Assembly (NCBI RefSeq): GCF_937919355.1
Contig: NZ_CALFSA010000229.1
Span: forward strand, 1 to 26,505
Reading direction: 5' to 3'
Source: an uncultured Methanofollis sp.
GTDB taxonomy: Archaea > Halobacteriota > Methanomicrobia > Methanomicrobiales > Methanofollaceae
Length of the DNA stretch: 26,505 nt
How positions within the stretch are numbered: position 1 is the stretch's first letter; each line of letters opens with the position of its first letter. Both the position numbers and the translations under genes were made by a program. The notes under the pieces are model-generated. The model did no database searches. It was given only the letters and a program-made list of their open reading frames with translations, and was not told where the DNA came from. Shown here piece after piece: positions 7,479 through 14,825 of the stretch.

Positions 7479-8030
7479 TCACCTAAAATATGGTATCATG
7501 ATCTCGCCCGACGAGATCGGTGCGCCTGTCCGCCGGTCTATGAAGCGGTAGGTGAGGTAATGACCCGACTCGACCGTGAACTTTCCTCCTCCTTCTCCCC
7601 AGGAGATGCCGTCCGTATCTCCTTCATCGGCGTACAGGACGAACCTGTCACCGAGGTGCACCTGGTCGTCGTCACCCGAGAAACTCTCGAAGTACTCTGT
7701 TCTTCCAGAATTGTCAGGACCATTCCTGATGACGACATGCTGCGTGGCGTCGTCCCGCACGCCAAGGCTCACCTGCACCTGGTCGAGGGCGAGCGGGTCG
7801 CCGGCCATGTGCTCGAAGACGACCATATACTCGCCGGTTTCTGTATCATGGACCACCTCGGACGCAATCAGGTCTGCCCTGACCGGTTGATCGTCCTCTC
7901 CCGCCGCACCGGTGGCGTACACCGCCACCAGGGCCACGATGATCAGCGTGACCGAGATCATCAGCATCACCCCGATCACCTCTGACACCGCATTCTCCGT
8001 AGAATTTATACTCGTGTGCATATCATTCAC
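7479..8030 (-). CDS. Archaeal type IV pilin-like protein, B-type
   Basis: The 183-residue secreted protein has a class III/type IV prepilin start: a short polar leader, then AVSEVIGVMLMISVTLIIVALVA from residue 14, the hydrophobic helix that forms the core of archaeal pili (type IV pilin N-terminal family, DUF1628). The usual proline of AVSPV is replaced by glutamate. The C-terminal half follows the B pattern seen in three plus-strand pilins: GDRFVLYAD, a Gly/Trp-rich loop, then YRFIDRRTGAPISSGEI. It is the last gene of the operon. Its ATG overlaps the stop of the preceding A-type pilin by four bases, so the two are probably made in equal amounts. No prepilin peptidase is in the window. Confidence 0.88.
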   Translation of the reverse strand: MNDMHTSINSTENAVSEVIGVMLMISVTLIIVALVAVYATGAAGEDDQPVRADLIASEVVHDTETGEYMVVFEHMAGDPLALDQVQVSLGVRDDATQHVVIRNGPDNSGRTEYFESFSGDDDQVHLGDRFVLYADEGDTDGISWGEGGGKFTVESGHYLTYRFIDRRTGAPISSGEIMIPYFR

Positions 8031-8518
8031 CGTTCCTTCAGGAGAATACTGCTCTTATGAAGGAGAGCGCCGCTTGGCAGGTGGTAGACCGTCACCTCCA
8101 CCACGGCCGACTCCTTGATCCGGTCGGACACTTTCCCCTCAAGATCAAGGAATGCATCAGTTGCCTTCAGGCCCCCGGTATCCAGACTATCCCCCGCCCT
8201 CAGGGTATCGGCCCCGAGGAGTTCTTCCAGGTCTTTCCCTTCATGGGACGCAGAGCACCGACTCCCGTGTACCCAGGTGGTGACCTTGAGGTCTCTGACA
8301 GCGAGTTGCTCCCCGCCCCGGTGCTCGAAGACGATACAGAAGCCGTCCCCGTTCCCTGCAGCGTATACCGCAAGGTCCACCGAGGGCGCCCTCTCCTTTG
8401 CACCGACCGCACCGCCGGCAAAGGAGGCGACGAGTGCGGCGAGTACGATCACGATCGCAAGGAGGAGCATCACCCCGATGACCGGCGAGACCGCCGTCTC
8501 CCTCTCCGCACCTAGCAT
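8027..8518 (-). CDS. Archaeal type IV pilin-like protein, A-type
   Basis: This 163-residue protein begins with a very short leader and the canonical pilin segment AVSPVIGVMLLLAIVIVLAALVA from residue 9. A globular domain with FEHRGGEQLAVRDLKV near residues 68-83 follows. The chain ends in VVEVTVYHLPSGALLHKSSI, the C-terminal pattern (V-x-V/I-x-I-x-H-x-P/G-S-G) shared with three plus-strand A-type pilins. It is somewhat shorter than those. It overlaps the upstream pilin-like gene by seven bases and the downstream B-type pilin by four, so it is translated as part of the operon. Role inferred: a structural or minor subunit of a surface pilus. Confidence 0.88.
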   Translation of the reverse strand: MLGAERETAVSPVIGVMLLLAIVIVLAALVASFAGGAVGAKERAPSVDLAVYAAGNGDGFCIVFEHRGGEQLAVRDLKVTTWVHGSRCSASHEGKDLEELLGADTLRAGDSLDTGGLKATDAFLDLEGKVSDRIKESAVVEVTVYHLPSGALLHKSSILLKER

Positions 8519-9348
8519 ACGCTCACCTCTCCGGTCACGGTCCTGAGAGTCACGCTCACGGGATTTCCCACAGGGTCGAACTCAAGCGTGTGTTTATCAG
8601 GGTCATACCTGTCGCAGGGGATATCATTGCAGATCGCATCCAGACAGTCGGTCATCATGGAGTCTGGCGTGAGGTCTTCAAAGACGATGCGACTCACTCC
8701 GGTCACGGAGACCTCTTCTGCCGTTGCATTCAATGTGAGTGTGGCGATCCCGCTCCCGGTGATGAATGCTTCACCTTCCTTCGGGGTGAGGTTCACCACG
8801 GTGATCTCAAGGTCAGTGCCTGAACCGACCACATCGACGAACGACCCGAGGAACGCCCCACCGTCTGCAAGGGCCGCGGCCCTCGTGGAGTAGCGTGAAG
8901 ACTGCGGCACCGCCCTCCCGTCCTTCGTCACCTCGACAAAACCGTACTCCCACCGGTACCCCTGCGGTTCCCAGGTGGTAAACGAGGGGACGTACGAGAC
9001 ATTCACGAGAGAGGCGGAGGCCGGCGGATGATTATCGACCGTCACCTTCACCAGGGGTTCATCCCCTATGGTGACCGTCCCGCTCGACCTGACCGGACTC
9101 AAGAGGACATCGCCGCCGCCAAGGGAGAACGGTTCGCTGAACCTGGCCGAGGTCTTCTGCGACACCACGTGGTCGATATCTGATCCGAACCTGACAAAGG
9201 CGTCCGCCACCTCGTGGGAGTGCTCGATCTCGGACTGCTGTTTCAGCCCGGGAAGATAGGTCGCGGAGTAGATCGCAATTGCCGTGGCGATGATGCCGAG
9301 GACCAGCATCAGTGCGATCACCGTTGAGACTGCTTCGTCTTTCTCCAC
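8512..9348 (-). CDS. Large pilin-like protein, possible minor or tip subunit
   Basis: The 278-residue product starts from a GTG codon and has a five-residue leader followed by AVSTVIALMLVLGIIATAIAIYSA, a type IV pilin-like helix with threonine instead of the usual proline. The rest is a long, mostly beta, extracellular domain with several N-x-S/T sites and four cysteines near the C-terminus, in CLDAICNDIPC and the final SVC. It is nearly twice the size of its neighbours and matches neither the A nor the B C-terminal type. In type IV pilus systems large pilin-like proteins often act as minor pilins that prime or cap the filament; that role is an inference here. It starts 1 nt after the preceding gene and overlaps the next by seven. 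Confidence 0.82.
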   Translation of the reverse strand: MEKDEAVSTVIALMLVLGIIATAIAIYSATYLPGLKQQSEIEHSHEVADAFVRFGSDIDHVVSQKTSARFSEPFSLGGGDVLLSPVRSSGTVTIGDEPLVKVTVDNHPPASASLVNVSYVPSFTTWEPQGYRWEYGFVEVTKDGRAVPQSSRYSTRAAALADGGAFLGSFVDVVGSGTDLEITVVNLTPKEGEAFITGSGIATLTLNATAEEVSVTGVSRIVFEDLTPDSMMTDCLDAICNDIPCDRYDPDKHTLEFDPVGNPVSVTLRTVTGEVSVC

Positions 9349-9349
9349 C

Positions 9350-9775
9350 TCAGATCTCCCCCGAGTAGACGACGTTCTTCTGCGTCACCAGGCGCACGAT
9401 ATCTCCGCCCTTAAGAGGACGGTCAGGGGCGACCTCCAGGCGCCCGCCGAGGTCGAATGCCCCGGTGGGATCGCCGTTGTGGTCATAGAGGGAGACGTCA
9501 GGGGACGTGTACTCTTTCCTGTCCTGTCCCTCCCTGAGAATGACCACTGTCAGGTCTTTCTTCTCCACCCAGTCCCCGCCTTTGTGCCAGAAGACCACGG
9601 TGGAGTCGTCGGAAACATTCGTCATTGCGACCTCGACGCTCGCGTCCCGGCCGCCCGGGATGAGCGAGAATACCGACGTGGCAAAGAGGGCGACCAGGAT
9701 GATGACAAGCACTATCATGATCATCTCGCCGACGACCGAGGAGACCGCTTCATCGTATTCTGTTCTGTCATTCAT
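9350..9775 (-). CDS. Small pilin-like protein with Glu in the pilin helix
   Basis: With the ATG at 9775 the product is 141 residues. A short leader (MNDRTEYDE) precedes AVSSVVGEMIMIVLVIILVALFA from residue 10, a type IV pilin-type helix with a glutamate inside it, reminiscent of the conserved Glu in bacterial type IV pilins and absent in the other pilins here. A compact domain follows, with VVFWHKGGDWVEKKDLTVVI as its centre, similar in position to the EHxGG-DL motif of the A-type pilins. An ATG at 9802 would extend the protein by nine residues into the preceding gene. The 9775 start is preferred because GAGGCG lies just before it and the gap to the upstream gene is then 10 nt. Likely a minor pilin. 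Confidence 0.82.
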   Translation of the reverse strand: MNDRTEYDEAVSSVVGEMIMIVLVIILVALFATSVFSLIPGGRDASVEVAMTNVSDDSTVVFWHKGGDWVEKKDLTVVILREGQDRKEYTSPDVSLYDHNGDPTGAFDLGGRLEVAPDRPLKGGDIVRLVTQKNVVYSGEI

Positions 9776-9785
9776 GGAAAACGCC

Positions 9786-11582
9786 TCATATGATATAGAC
9801 AAAGAGGACCACTGTCGCGGCCAGCATCACGCAGACATGCTTGAGGCCCGCAAGTACGCTGTTCGACGAGAGCTGCCCGGCCATGATCCCGGAGAAGAAC
9901 CCGATAATAATTCCAACATTGAACATCTCCCTGACATTTGTACTGATATCAAAACTGACGTCATACGCGGAGAAACTGGAGATAAAGGCGACATTCAACT
10001 GGTAGGCCGAATAGAGGTAGATGCCGAACGAGAGATAGATCACCGCCAGGTAGACGAACGAGACATTCAACCGCTTGGTCTTCATCTTGATGTAGTGCTG
10101 GAGGTCGTTGATCGCGATCGTCAGGACCTCGCGGATGTAATCTGTCACCTCGCTTGCACGTACAAGGAGCGAGATCGCCCTCTTCACCGAGACAAGACCG
10201 ATACGCTCCTCCATCCGTACGAGAGCGCCCGAGACGCTGGACCCGAGCCTGAGTTCTTCGGCGGCGATCTTCACCTCATGGGAGAGGACGCCCATCGAGG
10301 TGTTGGAGACCATGAAGATGGCGCCCTGCAGCGTCATACCGATATCACGCATATCCGCGATCTCGGCGAGGAACTCGGGGAGTTGCGCTTCGATCTTCAG
10401 GACATACCGGCGGCGTGCCTCATAGGCTATCATCACCGGCACCACGGTTACGATGACGGCAAGACAGACGAAGACCTCCATGGTATAGGTGGGGAACACT
10501 GATCTGAAGGGACCAAACCGGTAACTGAGGAAGAGGGCGACGAGCAGTCCAACACCCATCACCGCCCCGACCGTATAGTCGGAGATGAAGAAGGTCCCGG
10601 GATGGCGGAGGATCTCCATCAGGCGCAACCAGCGTTTTCTGGACTCCAGGTTTTTGAGGAACTTCTCGTCAGGTTCTTCCCTGGCGTCGGCACTCAGGAT
10701 ATCGGCACCAAACTCGGAGTCCCGTACCTCGCGGCGCGTGACGTCGAGGTTGTCGGGCGGGAGGAGGACATAGAGGATGAAGATGAGCACGACCGCTCCC
10801 AGAGGGAGACCGATGTACATGAGCGGCATGATGCCTGCAAGCTGGCTCTGTCCGGTGAGGTTCTGTGCCACCAGCATGATGATGATCGCTATCGGGCCGG
10901 CGACAAACACGGTCACGTAGATCTCGGCGATCATCTCCAGGATCTGGAGGAGGGATTCCTGCTCCTGGCGTGCGAGTTCGCGGTATGTCTCCGATTTAGA
11001 GTTGAAGAAACTGACAAGGCTCCCTCCACTCCGGTAGACCAGCGAGAGGTCGTTGATCAGTTCTTTGAAGTTGGCCGAGGGCGTGACCTCCTGGACATTC
11101 CGCATTGCGGTGAGGAGGTCGAGGCCGAAGAGTTCGACGTCCCGCACAATGAGCCCGCACTCCTTCGAGACCTCGCCGTAGAGGTCGCCGGCCTCGTAGA
11201 CGGCCCTGAATATATCATAGAGCGTGAAGGTCGATGAGAGGGCCTGCATGTAGGTGACTGCATGGGGGAGGTCCGCCTCGATCCGTGTCCTGCGCCCTTC
11301 TGCCTGGAGGACGGGGTAGAGGCAGATGCCGGAAAGCACCAGGCCGGTTATGACAATAAAACCGATCAGGACTGTAATGCCGTACGGGAGGACGGGGAGG
11401 AGGTTGACCTCGATCCCGAAGAGGGAGAGGAGGAGAATGGAGAGTACGTAGAGGAATCCAGCGAGCAGGGTTATGACCAGACCGTACTGCAGGTATCGGA
11501 CGGCAGGGACCGGGATGTGTGCCGCGAGCAATGAGTGTGCGACCGTATCCCTGAAGGTACCGGGGGGTGTAGTCTCTGTCAT
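9786..11582 (-). CDS. Pilus assembly membrane platform protein, PilC/FlaJ/TadC type
   Basis: This 598-residue polytopic membrane protein has two type II secretion system F domains. The first spans about residues 100-245 (ADLPHAVTYMQALSSTFTLYDIF... followed by two helices). The second spans about 393-530 (IEAQLPEFLAEIADMRDIGMTLQGAI...). Hydrophobic helix pairs occur near 30-95, 215-275, 340-385 and 505-590. This two-domain layout is that of archaeal PilC and FlaJ, the inner-membrane platform on which the ATPase acts to insert pilins into the growing filament. Its ATG overlaps the ATPase stop by four bases. The absence of archaellum genes nearby and the presence of pilin genes downstream favour a pilus role over an archaellum role. 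Confidence 0.94.
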   Translation of the reverse strand: MTETTPPGTFRDTVAHSLLAAHIPVPAVRYLQYGLVITLLAGFLYVLSILLLSLFGIEVNLLPVLPYGITVLIGFIVITGLVLSGICLYPVLQAEGRRTRIEADLPHAVTYMQALSSTFTLYDIFRAVYEAGDLYGEVSKECGLIVRDVELFGLDLLTAMRNVQEVTPSANFKELINDLSLVYRSGGSLVSFFNSKSETYRELARQEQESLLQILEMIAEIYVTVFVAGPIAIIIMLVAQNLTGQSQLAGIMPLMYIGLPLGAVVLIFILYVLLPPDNLDVTRREVRDSEFGADILSADAREEPDEKFLKNLESRKRWLRLMEILRHPGTFFISDYTVGAVMGVGLLVALFLSYRFGPFRSVFPTYTMEVFVCLAVIVTVVPVMIAYEARRRYVLKIEAQLPEFLAEIADMRDIGMTLQGAIFMVSNTSMGVLSHEVKIAAEELRLGSSVSGALVRMEERIGLVSVKRAISLLVRASEVTDYIREVLTIAINDLQHYIKMKTKRLNVSFVYLAVIYLSFGIYLYSAYQLNVAFISSFSAYDVSFDISTNVREMFNVGIIIGFFSGIMAGQLSSNSVLAGLKHVCVMLAATVVLFVYII

Positions 11583-13135
11583 CGCTGTTCCTGCACCGTA
11601 ATGTCCTGTATCATCTGCCCGACCATGGAGGGAGTGAGGGCGCCTTTCCCGACCATTTCCTCGAGGGCGTCCCTCCGGACCGCAAGCGCTGATTCTAACT
11701 GCTCATTGTCCCACCCGTTCTGGTAGGCGATCTCATCAAAGACGGCCGAGTGCTCGTACACCCTGACAAACCGGTCTGTCCGGTGGTCCCAGGTAAAGAG
11801 CGGGTCCCACCTGATTTCATCGTCGACGACATGGATCTCGTTCAGCGAGAGGCACCGGCGGAACCCCCTGCCCTTATCATAGAGGAGACTCTGGACAAGC
11901 ACCAGGTCGAGGGCGTTGAACATCGCCACCGGGACGTTGATGGGGTCGTGGGTCAGGCGGTTTATCGTCTCCCGCACGTTTCCTGCGTGAACGGTGGAGT
12001 AGGTGGTGTGCCCGGTGTTCATTGCCTGGAAGAGGGTCTGCGCCTCCTCGCCCCGCACCTCGCCGACGATGATATACTCCGGCCGCTGGCGCAATGCCGC
12101 CTTCAGGAGGTGGAACATCCCGACATTCCCTGTGCCGCTTGCGCTGGCGCTCTCCCGCGTCCGCATTGGCAGCCAGTTGGTATGCGGCAACTGGATCTCG
12201 CGGGTGTCCTCGATGGAGACGATCTTCGCCACCGCGGGGATGAAGAAGGAGGCGGCGTTCATCGTCGAGGTCTTGCCGCTCGCGGTCCCGCCGGCGATGA
12301 TCATGCTCTTCTTGTTCTCGACGGCAAGCCAGATGTGGGCCATCAGGTCGAGGTCGTAGGTGTGGTTGGCGATGAGGTTGGCCGGGGTCATGGGGTCGGC
12401 CTTGAACTTCCTGATGGTGAAAGAACTCCCTTTCGAGGATATGATGTCTGAGTAGGTGATCTGCGCCCTCGACCCCTCGGGGAGGGCGGCGTCGACGAGC
12501 GGGGTCGAGAGTGAGAGTTGTTTGTCGGCTTTCTGGGCGAGTTTGAGCACGAACCTGTTCAGCTCTTCATCGTCAAAGATGCAGTTTGTCTGGATGTTGG
12601 CATATTTCCGGTGGTAGAGAAAGACCGGGATGTCAGGGCCATTGCAGGTGATGTCCTCGATCTTATCGTCGTTCATCAGGGGGTCGAGTTTCCCGTAGCC
12701 GATGAAGTTGCGCCTGAGATAATATACGAGGACGTCCACCCGTTCATCAGGTATCTCCGGGTCGAAGGAGCGGATCACCTTTCTCAGGAGGGACGGGTCG
12801 AGGGCGAGTTCGCCCCTTTTGCGGGCGGTGTCATAGATCAGCATCGCCCTGAGCTGTTCAAATGTCTCTTCAAGGATGATCAGTTCTTTTTCCGTGACCC
12901 CGGGCTCGACGATCTCGTACCTGAGGGTGGCCGAGTCCCCGCGGGAGATGCTGGCGTACGAGAAGGGGGGGACCAGCCAGTAGCGCTCGACAATATCCGC
13001 TGCCGGGTCTGCGGGGGGGAGGCCCAGGATGAAAGGGGACGGGTCGGGGACTTCATCTGCTGCGGTCTCAGCCCGGGGGGTCTCCTGTGTCTTCTTTCTA
13101 AAGAGGGAGGAGATGAAGGGGATGTCGAACATCAT
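11579..13135 (-). CDS. Pilus assembly ATPase, PilB/FlaI/GspE type
   Basis: The 518-residue cytoplasmic protein is a secretion-type hexameric ATPase that powers pilus assembly. Visible motifs are Walker A GGTASGKT (282-289), the Asp box IVSIEDTRE (305-313), Walker B YIIVGEVRGEE (354-364) and the His box TGHTTYSTVHA (374-384). An N-terminal domain of about 250 residues with LDPLMNDDKIEDITCNGP (150-167) is typical of the GspE/FlaI/TadA group. Length is normal for archaeal PilB-like ATPases. The ATG at 13135 overlaps the stop of the upstream transglutaminase-like gene by four bases, and the next gene encodes the membrane platform, so both form the engine of the filament system. Two consecutive ATG codons leave the start uncertain by one residue. 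Confidence 0.96.
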   Translation of the reverse strand: MMFDIPFISSLFRKKTQETPRAETAADEVPDPSPFILGLPPADPAADIVERYWLVPPFSYASISRGDSATLRYEIVEPGVTEKELIILEETFEQLRAMLIYDTARKRGELALDPSLLRKVIRSFDPEIPDERVDVLVYYLRRNFIGYGKLDPLMNDDKIEDITCNGPDIPVFLYHRKYANIQTNCIFDDEELNRFVLKLAQKADKQLSLSTPLVDAALPEGSRAQITYSDIISSKGSSFTIRKFKADPMTPANLIANHTYDLDLMAHIWLAVENKKSMIIAGGTASGKTSTMNAASFFIPAVAKIVSIEDTREIQLPHTNWLPMRTRESASASGTGNVGMFHLLKAALRQRPEYIIVGEVRGEEAQTLFQAMNTGHTTYSTVHAGNVRETINRLTHDPINVPVAMFNALDLVLVQSLLYDKGRGFRRCLSLNEIHVVDDEIRWDPLFTWDHRTDRFVRVYEHSAVFDEIAYQNGWDNEQLESALAVRRDALEEMVGKGALTPSMVGQMIQDITVQEQR

Positions 13136-14823
13136 ATCCCTCCGGCATAGGTCTTTTCGGTCGGTTTGCCATGATATTCAATGGCCACATCCACCTTGCA
13201 GTTCCTGACAAAGACCGCCAGCGCGTATTCTCCGGGGCCGAAGACGGCTTCGTCCTTCCGCAGGTCCGCACCATAGACCGTCTGCCACCCGAAGGTCCGG
13301 TCAAAGACCGCTGCACCGTCCTCGATGCGGTACACGGCGAACCTGACGTCGCTGTACGGGGTCATCTCTTTCTCCGAGTGGGCAGAGTCCATCTTCCGAA
13401 CTGTATAGGTGACCCGCCAGGGGACAGGGGCGACGACCCCGGCGACACCACGGAGCGAGTAACTCTCCGGGTTCTCAAGCAGGGTGTCCTGCATATCGAG
13501 GACGGTCTCGTGGAGGTGCCACCTGTCGTCATAGTCCCAGGCGATCCCGGACGGGTACCAGGTGTCTGCATAGTATTCTCCCACCGGTTTCAGCCAGGTG
13601 ACCGGCGGCGAGGAGAGTTCGGAGACAGGCATGCGAAGGGCCGCGGTGAGACTCCTGTCCGCCGAGAACGATGGGTCTTCACCGAGGGGTTGCTCTCCGG
13701 CGATGGTGGTGTCGGCATCGAGACGGTCGTCCCGCGAAAGGGTCCAGCCCGTCCAGAGACCGTCTCCGCCATTGAAGTACGGTTCCATCCCGTCGTATGC
13801 GCCGCGGGGAATGCCTTTCTCCGTGGTGTTCACGGCCCATGCAACGGTGACGAGGACCGGTTGTTTCCAGACGGCGTCCTCTATGACGACAGTGACGTTG
13901 TCGGGCAGGTCCACCGGCCCTGAGACGAGGGTCCTGTTCGCCGGGTAGTAGCGTACGTCGTCAAGGGGACCGGAAGAGGTGGCTGTGTGCCAGACGGCGT
14001 CGCCCGAGTACCACCCTGCGTCGGCACCGCGGCCTTCAGGGAGAGTGGCGAGACATGTCTCGTTCCTTGCGTCGTAGACAAACCTGCCCGTCCGGGTCTC
14101 TGTAACGACCCCGTAGTGCCGTCCGGGGATTGTGCCGTCACTGACGAGTCCGAGCGCGGTGGCTTCGGGGATGATCGTGCGCCGGTCGATCTTTGCGGGG
14201 TAGTACAGGAGGGAGACGCCATACCCCATCTTATCGAGGATGGCGGCGGCAAGGACGGCGTGGTCCTCGCTGTCCCCTTCCCCGGTCGCAAGGGTGATGA
14301 CAGGGTAGTTCGGGTATGCACCGGTCTGCCGGCGTTCTTCGTCTGTGGTGTATGCGAGGCTCTTTACAAAGGCGAGGACGTTGCCGACGGTGTCGGTGTC
14401 ACCGTAGCCCGAGGCCAGGGAGGTGGCGAGGAACCATTCCGCGATGGTGCCGACGACCCCGTCATCGCCGTCTGTCACGACGTACTCTGCCATTCTCTGC
14501 GGTTTGTCCTCATAGACCCCGTATGGCGAGGAGACAAAGCGCTGGTAGGTGGCGTTGGAGATGTAGAGGTCCATCTCCATTCCTGTCCCGCGATAGGTCC
14601 AGTTATAGGACTTCGGGCCGGCGACCTGTTTTTCCTGGCCGTGGAGGTCGGGTCCGTCAGGCCCGGGGGTGGCCGGGACCTGACCAGGACCGAGGGGGCC
14701 GTCGCCCCCGCCGCCGAGAAAGCCGGAGAACCTGAGGATGGCGAGGGCACTAACGATAATTATCGCTATCACAAGGATGGCGATGACTTTCTTGAACACG
14801 GACTCGTCGAAGGCGAGGTCCAC
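13132..14823 (-). CDS. Membrane-anchored transglutaminase-like protein, catalytic Cys replaced by Ser
   Basis: The 563-residue protein has one N-terminal transmembrane helix (about 13-31), a Gly/Pro-rich linker (35-60) and a large extracellular part. Residues about 125-255 resemble the archaeal/bacterial transglutaminase-like fold: YPNYPVITLATGEGDSEDHAVLAAAIL, then MGYGVSLLYYP and a GRHYGVV...RFVYDA segment. In active members the motif reads GDCED; here it is GDSED, so the expected nucleophile is Ser185 (codon AGC). The histidine (236) and aspartate (251) are still present. It may thus be a binding or scaffolding domain, or a weak hydrolase. The C-terminal 300 residues are unrecognised. It lies between the surface-protein and ATPase genes (2-nt gap and 4-nt overlap), so it probably works with the pilus on the cell surface. 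Confidence 0.82.
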   Translation of the reverse strand: MDLAFDESVFKKVIAILVIAIIIVSALAILRFSGFLGGGGDGPLGPGQVPATPGPDGPDLHGQEKQVAGPKSYNWTYRGTGMEMDLYISNATYQRFVSSPYGVYEDKPQRMAEYVVTDGDDGVVGTIAEWFLATSLASGYGDTDTVGNVLAFVKSLAYTTDEERRQTGAYPNYPVITLATGEGDSEDHAVLAAAILDKMGYGVSLLYYPAKIDRRTIIPEATALGLVSDGTIPGRHYGVVTETRTGRFVYDARNETCLATLPEGRGADAGWYSGDAVWHTATSSGPLDDVRYYPANRTLVSGPVDLPDNVTVVIEDAVWKQPVLVTVAWAVNTTEKGIPRGAYDGMEPYFNGGDGLWTGWTLSRDDRLDADTTIAGEQPLGEDPSFSADRSLTAALRMPVSELSSPPVTWLKPVGEYYADTWYPSGIAWDYDDRWHLHETVLDMQDTLLENPESYSLRGVAGVVAPVPWRVTYTVRKMDSAHSEKEMTPYSDVRFAVYRIEDGAAVFDRTFGWQTVYGADLRKDEAVFGPGEYALAVFVRNCKVDVAIEYHGKPTEKTYAGGI

Positions 14824-14825
14824 AC

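Noticed and set aside
9776..9802. ATG at 9802 as the start of the small pilin-like gene
   Set aside because: It would overlap the platform gene by 17 nt and lengthen the leader; the ATG at 9775 has a ribosome site at the proper distance.
9507..12451. Long plus-strand open frames across the platform and ATPase genes
   Set aside because: They are antisense shadows of clearly recognised genes, with Asp/Glu/His/Arg-rich translations typical of GC-rich complementary strands.
7479..13135. Reading the ATPase/platform genes as an archaellum (flagellum) locus
   Set aside because: No FlaC/D/E/F/G/H-type genes or flagellin-type sequences are present; the associated genes encode DUF1628-type pilins.
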